A DNA stretch of 64,000 bases. It comes from Marinirhabdus sp963793275 (GTDB lineage Bacteria > Bacteroidota > Bacteroidia > Flavobacteriales > Flavobacteriaceae). Of this stretch, positions 51,870 through 60,877 are shown piece by piece (positions within the stretch are counted from its first letter, which is position 1; each line of letters starts with the position of its first letter). The stretch is from NCBI GenBank assembly GCA_963793275.1, contig CAWBZL010000004.1, positions 310,001 through 374,000 on the forward strand, given 5' to 3'. A program made the translations under genes and the position numbers. Under the pieces are notes generated by a model. The model was given only the letters and a program-made list of their open reading frames with translations. It had not been told where the DNA came from and ran no database searches.

Positions 51870-54797
51870 TCATCGAAGTTCAATCTCATCTATAAAAATC
51901 CACGCATCGCCTCCTGCACCCAGATGCCATTTTGGTAATCTGCCAAAATTTTTCGCCACTACCTTAATGTATTGAATGTTTGGCTTGTTGATGGAAAAAG
52001 TCATTGTTTTTAAAGTAGGTTCGTCGTTTTGTTTGCCCGGCTCTATATTTCTTTCTCTGGACAAACGGAATTTTTTATCGCTTCCCGCTACGTATACTTC
52101 CACTTTTTTGGGGAAGAATATCCAGCTTCCCTGATCTTCCAAAAAATTAACGGTGACAGATTTCGCTAGTTTTGGGGTACCTCTATTTATAGTAGCAATT
52201 ACATCTTTCCCCCAATAGCCCTGCCACGCACCTGTTCTAAAATCCTTGCCTCCACGTATACCGTCTATAAGGGCATCGTTGCCGCCCGCGTTGTATTCGT
52301 TAGCAAATTGAGATTCCAGGGTAATGCTTATGTTTTTATCTATTTTAAAAAACTGAGTTTCCAGAATTTCACTTTTTTCACCGTTTTTTTCGGCATACGT
52401 TTTCAATACTGTTTTATCTGAAATTTTAACCGGTGCTTCATATTTAATATATGCTCCGTCGTTTAAGCTATAAAAAATAGTGGCTTCTTTTTCTGAAACC
52501 TTTAGCGCCAGTGTTGTATTTTCTTTAAAAGCTACATCTCCTTCAGATAAAAAAGGTGCCGGCAGAATGTTGTGGTCTTTAATTTCGGTTTTTGGAATGT
52601 TTTCGTCTTTTGTGCCCCAATTTGTTGCGGTGCTGGTCATTTCAAAAATTAAGGTCCCACCGTTGGTAATTTCGTTGTGTGTTAGAAAGGTTCGGTTTAA
52701 TGGTTCCCTGTTTAAACTGGCAGAAGCTATGTATTTGTTTTTTTCTGAAATGTTCTTAGCAACCACCGTAAATTGCTTTCCATTTTCCAGATTGATGGTC
52801 GCTTTTGGAAATAACGGAGCGCCAATAATATATTGATTGCTTCCCGGAGTGACCGGATAAAATCCTAGCGAGCTAAAGATATACCACGCGCTCATTTGCC
52901 CGCAATCTTCGTTACCACTTATACCGTCCGGCTGGTTTGTATAAAGTTGAGTTAAAATCTGGTGGACGAGCTCCTGCGTTCTTTGTGGCTGGTTTACAAA
53001 ATTATAAAGATAGGCCATGTGGTGGCTGGGCTCGTTCCCGTGAGCATACTGTCCAATAAGTCCTGTAATATCTGCCTGATCGCGACCCGAAGTTTCGGTT
53101 TTTGCGGTAAACAAATTATCTAAATGAGCTTTAAATTTTTCCTTCCCGCCCATGAGCGCTATCATTCCGGAAATATCCTGTGGGGCATACAGGCTGTATT
53201 GCCAGGCGTTGGCTTCGGTATAATTAAAATTTACTTCAAAAGGATCGAAAGGGCCAAACCAGGTATTGTTAAAACGTCCCTGAAAGAAATTGGTTTCGGG
53301 ATTGTAAAGGTTCTTATAATTCTGTGCTCTTTTTATGTAGGTTTCGTAGTCTTCGGTTTTACCCATTTTTTTTGCCATTTGCGCAATGGTCCAATCGTCA
53401 TAGGCATATTCCAGCGTTTTTGAAACACTTTCACTTTCTTCTTCCACAGGTATAAATCCTATTTTTTTATAGGATGCTAACCCCAATTTATCTCTTGTAG
53501 CACTGTGTTTTATAGCCTCCAGTGCCTTTTCAGTATTAAAACCATCAATACCTTTTACGTACGCATCTACAATTACGGGAACACCATGATAGCCAATCAT
53601 ACAACCCGTGTAATTGGCGCTAAGATCCCATATTGGGATAATGCCACCTTCGTCGTATTTGGCGAGCATAGTGTTTATAAAATCGCTGGTTCGGTCTTGT
53701 TCTATAATTGTGTAAAGCGGGTGTGCAGCTCTGTAGGTATCCCAAAGAGAAAACACGGTATAATAGTTGAAATCGGTTGTTTTATGAATTTCAAGATCCA
53801 TCCCACGGTAGCGGCCATCCACATCCATGTATAGATTTGGCGCAATCATCGTGTGGTACAGGGAGGTATAAAAAATTGTTTTTTGATTTTCGTTTTCAGT
53901 TTCTATTTCAATTTTTCGTAGTTGTTTTTCCCAGGTTTCGTTTGCTTCTTTTTTAAGTTGCTCAAAAGTTTTCCTGGCTATTTCTAATTCTCTGTTTTGC
54001 TTAGCACCCGCCGCATCTACAGCAGAAATTCCTACTTTGGCGTAAACAGGTTCGTTATTGGGGTTTATAAACTTTACGGCTGCTTTCACGGGACGATCAG
54101 CTTCACCCAGCAAGAGGTCTGCGGGTTCGAAATCGTGAGAAAACTCAATATCGAACCATAGCAGCTGTTCGTCTGCCCAGGCTTTGGAATGTCTAAATCC
54201 GCGTAGCGAGTTTGAAGGCTGTGAAATAATTTTGGAGTCTAATAGTTTATCACGATGTAACAGATCTAAAATAACTACCTGGTCTCTGGCTGAAGGAAAG
54301 GTATATTTATGCATCCCGGCTCTTTCAGTAACGGTTAATTCAACAGTAATATCTGTATCGTCCAGATGCACTTTGTAAAATCCGGGAGCCGCCTCTTCTT
54401 TGTTGTGGGAGAATTTTGAGCCGTAGCCATTAGTTCCATCGGCACCGTTGTTAAAGTTAATATTGTTGGTAGGCATCAATAAAATGTCGCCATAATCGCT
54501 CACACCTGTACCGCTTAGATGTGTATGTGAAAATCCGTAAATGGTATCATCGTCATAATGATACCCGCTACACCCATCCCAGCCATCAAGACGGGTGTCC
54601 GGGCTTAGCTGTACCATTCCAAAAGGCAGGGTAGCACCAGGATACGTGTGTCCGTGGCCTCCGGTGCCTATAAAAGTGTTCACATAGGAGGTGAGGGGTT
54701 GTTTATTCTGAGCGACGGTAACTGTTTCGTTTTTTTCTTTTTCTCCACAGCTAAAAAGGAACGCTACGATCGAGAATAAAACAAAGGATTTTTTCAT
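51870..54797 (-). CDS. GH92 alpha-mannosidase lipoprotein
   Basis: 975 residues. Lipoprotein signal (FVLFSIVAFLFSCGEKEK). The GH92 N-domain and catalytic domain run from residue 35 to about 730: YVNTFIGTGGHGHTYPGAT, SPDTRLDGWDGCSGYHYDD, the catalytic-domain block NEDCGQMSAWY, and GYHGVPVIVDAYVKG. A CHB_HEX_C-like strand-rich region follows (SEKEATIFYSLNDGAYIKYE). A C-terminal F5/8-type-like domain (about 825-975) may bind glycans. GH92 are calcium-dependent exo-alpha-mannosidases acting on N-glycans. It is the first gene of its minus-strand unit, with palindromes in its promoter. Confidence 0.95.
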   Translation of the reverse strand: MKKSFVLFSIVAFLFSCGEKEKNETVTVAQNKQPLTSYVNTFIGTGGHGHTYPGATLPFGMVQLSPDTRLDGWDGCSGYHYDDDTIYGFSHTHLSGTGVSDYGDILLMPTNNINFNNGADGTNGYGSKFSHNKEEAAPGFYKVHLDDTDITVELTVTERAGMHKYTFPSARDQVVILDLLHRDKLLDSKIISQPSNSLRGFRHSKAWADEQLLWFDIEFSHDFEPADLLLGEADRPVKAAVKFINPNNEPVYAKVGISAVDAAGAKQNRELEIARKTFEQLKKEANETWEKQLRKIEIETENENQKTIFYTSLYHTMIAPNLYMDVDGRYRGMDLEIHKTTDFNYYTVFSLWDTYRAAHPLYTIIEQDRTSDFINTMLAKYDEGGIIPIWDLSANYTGCMIGYHGVPVIVDAYVKGIDGFNTEKALEAIKHSATRDKLGLASYKKIGFIPVEEESESVSKTLEYAYDDWTIAQMAKKMGKTEDYETYIKRAQNYKNLYNPETNFFQGRFNNTWFGPFDPFEVNFNYTEANAWQYSLYAPQDISGMIALMGGKEKFKAHLDNLFTAKTETSGRDQADITGLIGQYAHGNEPSHHMAYLYNFVNQPQRTQELVHQILTQLYTNQPDGISGNEDCGQMSAWYIFSSLGFYPVTPGSNQYIIGAPLFPKATINLENGKQFTVVAKNISEKNKYIASASLNREPLNRTFLTHNEITNGGTLIFEMTSTATNWGTKDENIPKTEIKDHNILPAPFLSEGDVAFKENTTLALKVSEKEATIFYSLNDGAYIKYEAPVKISDKTVLKTYAEKNGEKSEILETQFFKIDKNISITLESQFANEYNAGGNDALIDGIRGGKDFRTGAWQGYWGKDVIATINRGTPKLAKSVTVNFLEDQGSWIFFPKKVEVYVAGSDKKFRLSRERNIEPGKQNDEPTLKTMTFSINKPNIQYIKVVAKNFGRLPKWHLGAGGDAWIFIDEIELR

Positions 54798-54820
54798 ATT
54801 GTTTTTTAAGAACTGAAAAG

Positions 54821-54870
54821 ATACAAAACCTTTTGTATTGAAGTATATTTCAATAAAGCAAGTTTTATTG
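54821..54870. promoter_or_regulatory. Three adjacent palindromes upstream of GH92 gene
   Basis: Three inverted repeats follow one another: ATACAAAA-CC-TTTTGTAT (54821-54838), TTGAA-6-TTCAA (54838-54853), and CAATAAA-6-TTTATTG (54851-54870). They lie between the divergent GH92 gene and sigma-factor gene. Their size and spacing suit operator sites for a dimeric regulator. No regulator gene is in the locus. Confidence 0.45.
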
Positions 54871-54975
54871 ATGACATATTTAAATTTCTCCGATGTACCA
54901 GTACATGCACTGAAAACCAGGACCGTGTTTTTTTAATATAAAAAATAATGTAACTTTCCGCTAGCTACACAATAG

Positions 54976-55554
54976 ATGGGGGAACTAAAACATATTGCAG
55001 AACAACAATCCTTGGTTGATGCGCTTAAAAATAATGATGAGCAGGTGCTCCGTACTTTGTATGTTGAAAATTTCAGAAAAACAGAAGTATTCATTTTAAA
55101 AAATAACGGTACAGCAGCTCAGGCCAAAGACTTTTATCAGGAAGCGGTGATAGCTACCTGGCAAAATGTAAAGGATGATAAATTTACGCCACAATCTGAA
55201 ACTGCTTTGCAGGGTTATTTGTACACCATTGCAAAAAACAAGTGGTTGGATTATGTAAGATCCTCTCAGTTTAAGAAAACACAACGGATGGAGAACATTG
55301 TTTTTTCAGAAAATGGCGAAGCATATGATGTTGAAGTGAATCTTGAACAAGAAATAAAACTGAACATCATTGCAGAAAATTTTAAAAAACTGGGTGAAGA
55401 ATGTCGCGAGTTGCTGAAACAGTTTTATTATCAGAAAAAAAGCCTTCGGGAAATTGCCGAAGTGTATAACATTGGTGAAGCATCTGCCCGAAATAAAAAA
55501 TACAGGTGCATCAATAAACTTAAAACATTAGTTGATCCCCAAAAGAAACTATGA
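54976..55554 (+). CDS. ECF-type RNA polymerase sigma factor
   Basis: 192 residues. The sigma-2 region is at about 20-95 (DFYQEAVIATWQNVKDDKF; TIAKNKWLDYVRSSQFKKTQ) and sigma-4 at 130-185 (ECRELLKQFYYQKKSLREIA, with the helix-turn-helix YNIGEASARNKKYRC). No region 1.1 or 3, so it is an extracytoplasmic-function sigma. Upstream a TAACTTTC (54951-54958) resembles a weak -7 box. The stop overlaps the next start by four bases (ATGA), which indicates translational coupling to the anti-sigma-like gene. Confidence 0.93.
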   Translation: MGELKHIAEQQSLVDALKNNDEQVLRTLYVENFRKTEVFILKNNGTAAQAKDFYQEAVIATWQNVKDDKFTPQSETALQGYLYTIAKNKWLDYVRSSQFKKTQRMENIVFSENGEAYDVEVNLEQEIKLNIIAENFKKLGEECRELLKQFYYQKKSLREIAEVYNIGEASARNKKYRCINKLKTLVDPQKKL

Positions 55555-56294
55555 GTTTACACGAACATATAAAAGAAGAAAATTTTAATAACATAGACCG
55601 TTATTTAAATGATGAAATGACAGCCGATGAAAAAAGTTCTTTTGAAATTGAGTTGAACAATAATTCCGAACTGCACGATAGCTTTGTTGAAATTAAAGAG
55701 TTGCAGAGTGGTGTTGAACGGGCCTCTCTTAAAATGAAGTTGGACGGTTTTCATTCAGAAATACCCACGCAAAACCAACCTGATTTGGCCGTAACCACTC
55801 TGCCAACAAGTAATAAAACTGCTTGGTATGCGATAGCGGCAGTCCTGGTGGTTGCTTTGGGAATGCTGTGGATTTTCTCTGCAGAAAGTACAAACCAGAA
55901 ATTATTTGCAAAGCATTTTGTTCCGGATCCTGGGTTGCCTACAATGATGGGAGCTTCAGAAAATTTTTTGTTTAATGAAGCCATGGTAGATTACAAGCTG
56001 GGCAACTATACCAGCGCTATTGAAAAATGGAAAAAGCAACTGGTTGAAAAACCAAATAACGACACCTTAAATTATTTTATCGGTGTAGCCACATTAGCAA
56101 ATAATAATTCAGAAAATGCTGTTGAATATTTACAAAAATCGCTTACCAGCAAGGAAAGTCCTTTTAAGGACGATACCAATTTTTATTTGGGATTAGCCTT
56201 TCTCAAAGACGGAAATATGGAAGCTTCCAAAAAAGCACTTCGTAAAAGCAACCTTCCCGAAGCAAAAAAAATACTCGAAGATTTAAAACCCTGA
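55551..56294 (+). CDS. Membrane TPR protein, likely anti-sigma factor
   Basis: 247 residues. The N-terminal about 80 residues are cytoplasmic and acidic, with an anti-sigma-like pattern (RYLNDEMTADEKSSFEIELN). One span at residues 90-110 (WYAIAAVLVVALGMLWIFS) is followed by an outside segment with TPR-like repeats at about 140-235 (FNEAMVDYKLGNYTSAIEKW; FYLGLAFLKDGNMEASKKAL). Translationally coupled to the sigma gene and followed seven bases later by the TPR-CHAT gene. The layout (cytoplasmic sigma-binding end, periplasmic TPR end) fits an anti-sigma factor sensing an extracytoplasmic partner; sigma binding itself is inferred. Confidence 0.82.
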   Translation: MSLHEHIKEENFNNIDRYLNDEMTADEKSSFEIELNNNSELHDSFVEIKELQSGVERASLKMKLDGFHSEIPTQNQPDLAVTTLPTSNKTAWYAIAAVLVVALGMLWIFSAESTNQKLFAKHFVPDPGLPTMMGASENFLFNEAMVDYKLGNYTSAIEKWKKQLVEKPNNDTLNYFIGVATLANNNSENAVEYLQKSLTSKESPFKDDTNFYLGLAFLKDGNMEASKKALRKSNLPEAKKILEDLKP

Positions 56295-56301
56295 AACAGC
56301 T

Positions 56302-59300
56302 ATGCGTGCCGTCATTTTTATACTAATTACCTTTTGTGGTTGCACGATCTTACATGCTCAGTATGAAACTCCGGTAAAACACGCGACTATAGATTCTATT
56401 CTTGTTGCTGAAAATTTTGATGAAGCAGATCGTATCATTCAAAAAAACATTCGTTACTATTTTGAGAATGGACCTTTGGACTCCTTGTATGCCTATCCAT
56501 TATATATTGGAAAAGTAGCGATTGCCAAGGAAGGAAAGAACGTAGCTGAAAGGAAGGCTATTACATTTATTTCAGACCTAAAAAAGAAAACGAACACCCC
56601 GAGAACACTTTTTAAGACATATCTGAGTCTGGATAAATTATATCTAGACTTAGCAGATGATGAAGGTGCTACAAAAGCAGCTACTACTGCGCTGGAATAT
56701 GCCAAAAAGACACCAGATATTACCAATGAAGAATTAGGTAGAATCCATTACATCCTGGGAGGAGATTATTATGCACTTTATGACGACCCAAATGCTTTAA
56801 AGAACTTTGAGAGGTCTGTTTATTATTATGAAAAATCCCCAACGGTAGCCAAACACACTCTGGCAGATTCATACAATGGTGTTGCTATTGGGATGTGGGT
56901 TTTAAACCGGTTGGACAGTGCTGAGGTATATTATAGAAAAGCCATAAAGATGGCAGAAAAAAGTGATCTTAAAGGATACGACAAAGCTTTTTATGTAGCC
57001 ACGTTTCAATTTAATCTGGCGCTGGTAATAGACGATCAGGGGCGTGTGAGCGAGGCTATCTCGATTAAAAAAAGTATTCTTAAAGTTTTTCAGGAAATAA
57101 TAGCGAATTCTAAGGATGAAGAACTTGTGGAAAATTCTAAACGTCGTGAAGCAGGTGCTATTGCAAACTTAGCTGCTTTTTATAATGATATAGGATATGT
57201 AGAGCGAGGCTATGAAATGATAAAATATTCTTACGAAAAAAAGAAAGCATTATATCCGGTTTCGGATCCCAACCTTATCTCAGTTTTAAATAGAATTGCC
57301 GGGTCTGAAGTGAGTTTGAGACTCTTTGACAAGAGCCTGGAAACTATAGCGCTTGCCTTTACCAACTTACAAAAATCTACAGAAGCGTACCCAGCGATTG
57401 AAGCAGAACTTTTTTATATGAAAGCCAAAGCGTACGAAGGAAAACAGGATACGGCGCAGGCAAAGCGCTATTTTGAAGAAAGTGAATTACTTTATAGAAA
57501 GGCATATCCGTTAGCGTTTAGCAGAGCTTATTTAACGATGCTTCGTAATTATGCTCAATTTTTAGCTCACAATGGATTCAAAGAAGCTGCTTGTGAAAAA
57601 GCAGAAAAAACATACGCATACGTTTCAAAAAATGTTGAAGATGGCAATATTACACTCCTAAAAGAACTTGTGAGTATCGCAGAAGTTTATTTTATAGCAG
57701 GCAATTATGAGCAGTCTTTACTACGCGCAGAAGAAGCAAATGCGATGTTGGATGCACAACTTAAAAAAACCGAAAATGCGCTGGATTCTATTCAAATTGA
57801 ATACCGTAGGCCAGATATAACCCAACTCGAAGTAGCGAGTCGTTACAAATTGCAAACAAATAAAACACCCGAATTTTTGACCGCCCAAATAGAAAAACTG
57901 GAAAAAGCCGTAAGAGCACTAGAGAGACGCCGGAGTACGAGCACGGCAAGAGCAGATGTCACAGAGTTGCTGGAAGAATACAGCAAAATAAACCAACTTT
58001 TAAAGAAAATGAATTATGAGTTGTATTTACAAACCAACGATCCCTCGTTACCCAATAAAATTTTGACGTTGCAGGAGTCTGGTGTCTACCATCGCATACG
58101 AACCCAACTTAATACACAGGAAGAAATAAGCTTTAATAAAGTTCCCGAATCGATTTTGAAACAGGAACGTGAGTTTAAAAAAGTATTGTCTCTTCAATAT
58201 ATAGAAAACGATTTTAATATAGCTACTTATCTTGAACAAGAGCAAGCCTGGATAGCATTCTTAGAACTTTTAAAGCAAAAACATCCTACCTATTACAACT
58301 TAAAGTATGCCAGTTTAGAAGTGCCTATAGAAGATTTACGGTCTCAAATTCCGGAAAACACAACGGTGTTACGATATTTCTTTATGGAGGATGCGCTTTT
58401 TGTATTTTTAATTTCAGCTACGCAAAAAGAACTTATTAAACTGCCCGCAAAAGATCTTACTAAACAAATAAAGGCGCTCGCCCAAAACTGGCAAGACGCT
58501 CCTCAAACCGGTAAAATAGCTAACCAGATATACCGGCAAATATGGGAGCCTTTTGCTCAAAAAATAACGACAGATAAAGTGATTGTTATACCAGATGGAG
58601 CCCTTTATAATCTAAGTTTTGAGATGCTAACCACGTCGGCTATTACCTCTTTTGAAGAATTTGCAACCAAGAGTTTGCTGGCTGGCTATAGTATTTCCTA
58701 TAATTTTTCAACGTCATTTTTAGACACAAATAAGAAGATGACTAATTTTTCTGAAAACTATGTTGGATTTGCTCCAGAATTTACTTCAGAAATGAAAGAA
58801 GGATATTCCTTGCGGGTCACAGATTCTCTAGCCACAGACAAAACTTATCTTACACTCCTTCCACAGCCCTTTATTTCAAAAGTTGCTAATACATATTCCC
58901 GCCAATTTAACGGGACTTCCTTTTTGAATGAAAATGCCTCAAAATCTGTTTTTTTACATAATGCTCCGGAACATAAAATAATCCATATTGGGACACACGC
59001 TGAATCTAATAATGCGTATCCGGAACTATCCCGACTTATTTTTGCAAAAGAACTTACTTCAAATTCTAATGAATTGGGAGCGGAGAGCAATTCGTTGTAC
59101 ACGTATGAAATTTATAATACAAATCTTTCTTCAAATCTGGCTATCCTCACGGCTTGCGAAACCGGAAAACCGGAGTTTCAACCCGGTGAAGGAATGATCT
59201 CTTTGGCACACGCCTTTACCTATGCCGGCAGCGAAAGTATACTAACCAGTCTTTGGCAAATTGACGAGCAGGCCAGTGCAAAAATAACGGGGCTGTTTTT

Positions 59301-59538
59301 TGATAACCTTAAAGACGGAATGCCAAAAGATAAAGCCCTACAAAAGGCAAAACTTGATTATCTTCTAAACGCCAAAGGACGCATGGCTGCACCACAATAT
59401 TGGGCAGGACTTGTTTTAATTGGTAACACTTCGGCGATAGATCTTTCTTCATCGTCCTCAATTTCTGTATGGTTTTGGGTTCTTGGAGCCTTGCTACTTC
59501 TAACGCTGCTCATCTTTTTTGTAAGTCGAAGAAAATAA
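56302..59538 (+). CDS. Periplasmic TPR-CHAT caspase-like protein
   Basis: 1078 residues. Signal peptide (AVIFILITFCGCTILHAQ). Long TPR array at about 90-540 (LGRIHYILGGDYYALYDDP, DSAEVYYRKAIKMAEKSDLK), linker, then a CHAT domain at about 770-1045. The His-Cys dyad is intact: His899 in HIGTHAES and Cys952 in LTACETG, with the conserved GEGMISLAHAFTYAGSESIL and LWQIDEQ. A C-terminal membrane span (VWFWVLGALLLLTLLIFFVS) with a basic end anchors it, so the TPR and CHAT parts face the periplasm. CHAT proteins are caspase-family cysteine proteases. It follows the sigma and anti-sigma-like genes in one operon, suggesting it cleaves or senses a target in that pathway. Confidence 0.93.
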   Translation: MRAVIFILITFCGCTILHAQYETPVKHATIDSILVAENFDEADRIIQKNIRYYFENGPLDSLYAYPLYIGKVAIAKEGKNVAERKAITFISDLKKKTNTPRTLFKTYLSLDKLYLDLADDEGATKAATTALEYAKKTPDITNEELGRIHYILGGDYYALYDDPNALKNFERSVYYYEKSPTVAKHTLADSYNGVAIGMWVLNRLDSAEVYYRKAIKMAEKSDLKGYDKAFYVATFQFNLALVIDDQGRVSEAISIKKSILKVFQEIIANSKDEELVENSKRREAGAIANLAAFYNDIGYVERGYEMIKYSYEKKKALYPVSDPNLISVLNRIAGSEVSLRLFDKSLETIALAFTNLQKSTEAYPAIEAELFYMKAKAYEGKQDTAQAKRYFEESELLYRKAYPLAFSRAYLTMLRNYAQFLAHNGFKEAACEKAEKTYAYVSKNVEDGNITLLKELVSIAEVYFIAGNYEQSLLRAEEANAMLDAQLKKTENALDSIQIEYRRPDITQLEVASRYKLQTNKTPEFLTAQIEKLEKAVRALERRRSTSTARADVTELLEEYSKINQLLKKMNYELYLQTNDPSLPNKILTLQESGVYHRIRTQLNTQEEISFNKVPESILKQEREFKKVLSLQYIENDFNIATYLEQEQAWIAFLELLKQKHPTYYNLKYASLEVPIEDLRSQIPENTTVLRYFFMEDALFVFLISATQKELIKLPAKDLTKQIKALAQNWQDAPQTGKIANQIYRQIWEPFAQKITTDKVIVIPDGALYNLSFEMLTTSAITSFEEFATKSLLAGYSISYNFSTSFLDTNKKMTNFSENYVGFAPEFTSEMKEGYSLRVTDSLATDKTYLTLLPQPFISKVANTYSRQFNGTSFLNENASKSVFLHNAPEHKIIHIGTHAESNNAYPELSRLIFAKELTSNSNELGAESNSLYTYEIYNTNLSSNLAILTACETGKPEFQPGEGMISLAHAFTYAGSESILTSLWQIDEQASAKITGLFFDNLKDGMPKDKALQKAKLDYLLNAKGRMAAPQYWAGLVLIGNTSAIDLSSSSSISVWFWVLGALLLLTLLIFFVSRRK

Positions 59539-59741
59539 CTGCTGAATTTTATAGAAATTTAATAGTTTTCGGTTCGCTAAAATTTCCGAAGAAAATATCT
59601 TTACATAAAACTCAAAATTCACGGCTACGGCTGTTTTTGTTTTCCTTATTTCTCCTTTATTTCAGGGTTAACATTCATACCTATTAGCAGAGGATTAATT
59701 TTTTCTACTGAAACTTGATGACATTTTCAACCAATTACGAT

Positions 59742-59775
59742 GTAGTAGTGTAAGCAATCCAGCCTACTACTTTTT
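59742..59775 (+). promoter_or_regulatory. Inverted repeat with T-run before the lipoprotein gene
   Basis: GTAGTAG (59742-59748) and CTACTAC (59764-59770) are exact complements with a 15-base loop, followed by TTTTT. It lies 18 bases before the ATG at 59793, within a 254-base spacer that is otherwise featureless. It could be a terminator of the CHAT operon or an attenuator of the next gene. Confidence 0.4.
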
Positions 59776-59792
59776 AAACATTGTAACTAGTT

Positions 59793-60851
59793 ATGAAAAC
59801 TTCAATTCTCTTTATTTGTTCAGTTGTATGTTGCATTTTTTTTACTAATTGTACGGAATTCCTTTCTGAAAAATCTATTGCAATTACAGATAGCTCTTCA
59901 GATTTACAAAACGAATATGCTGGCAAAAAAGCTATAAAATACTTACCCATTCCAGACTATCAACGTAATATGGTCATGGCTATGTTGCCTATTCCTACAG
60001 ACTGGAATTATAATAAAACAAATGACCCCATCATATTTTTAGAGGGACCAGATGGCGTAAAGGTGTCTTATGTACAGGGCAATCAATTTATGTCCTCCAA
60101 TAATCCCTATATAGTACAGCAATTTCAGCAAATGGGATTTAATGTAAAACCTTTTGAACCTGTTGAGCAGGACGTACAAACCTTAGAACAGCTTCTTAAT
60201 AAAGATGGATATAAACTACTAAAACAGTATGACCTACCACAATTACAACAAGCTGCGTATGCTTTTGAAAAACAAATTTATAAAGGCCATCCCGAGCAGA
60301 AATCTTTTAAAGTAGTAGGTACAGAATGGGAAGATAAAAATGGTTTAAAAATCCTGATTATAATCCAGCACTATCTGGCAGAGTCGCAGGAAAGTTACTA
60401 TTGGGGATACCAACTGGAATCTGTAGAAGCTCCTCCGGCATTCTTTGAACAAGCCAAACAGGACTTTTTAAATGCAAAATTGAACGTGCGGATGAACAGC
60501 CAGTGGATTACTACTGTAAACAACGAGAACAGACAAAGATCCCAGCAAATTACAAGCAGTCATATAGAGCGTATGAAAATTCTCAAAGCCCAGGGACAGC
60601 AAATTGTTGCCAGCGGAAAAGAGCATGATGCTATGACCACCCGCAATCATCAAAAATTTATGGAGACCCTAACAGATCGTATTACGGTTACAAGTCCTTC
60701 TTCCGGGCAAACCTATGATGTAGCATTGGGTAGCAATCATTACTGGATTAACGATCAAAATCAACTTATTACCAGCGACAACGCAAACTACAACCCAAAC
60801 CAAAGTAATTACAGTAATGTTACCTGGGAAGAAGCACAAATCAATTATTAA
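59793..60851 (+). CDS. Lipoprotein of unknown function
   Basis: 352 residues with a lipoprotein signal (LFICSVVCCIFFTNC, lipobox TNC). The mature part contains IKYLPIPDYQRNMVMAMLPI near the start, a Gln-rich middle (QQFQQMGFNVKPFEPVEQDV), helical segments with charged residues (SSHIERMKILKAQGQQIVAS), and a C-terminal Asn/Tyr-rich tail (NANYNPNQSNYSNVTW). I do not recognise a family. It is followed by a T9SS cargo gene and a YadA-like gene, so a surface role is plausible. Confidence 0.78.
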   Translation: MKTSILFICSVVCCIFFTNCTEFLSEKSIAITDSSSDLQNEYAGKKAIKYLPIPDYQRNMVMAMLPIPTDWNYNKTNDPIIFLEGPDGVKVSYVQGNQFMSSNNPYIVQQFQQMGFNVKPFEPVEQDVQTLEQLLNKDGYKLLKQYDLPQLQQAAYAFEKQIYKGHPEQKSFKVVGTEWEDKNGLKILIIIQHYLAESQESYYWGYQLESVEAPPAFFEQAKQDFLNAKLNVRMNSQWITTVNNENRQRSQQITSSHIERMKILKAQGQQIVASGKEHDAMTTRNHQKFMETLTDRITVTSPSSGQTYDVALGSNHYWINDQNQLITSDNANYNPNQSNYSNVTWEEAQINY

Positions 60852-60877
60852 TACTAATCACCTTAAACCTTACATTT

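Noticed and set aside
54976..59538. Type III-E CRISPR (Craspase) locus
   Set aside because: Only the TPR-CHAT/sigma arrangement is similar; there is no gRAMP effector, Cas1/Cas2 or repeat array, and the CHAT protein is exported.
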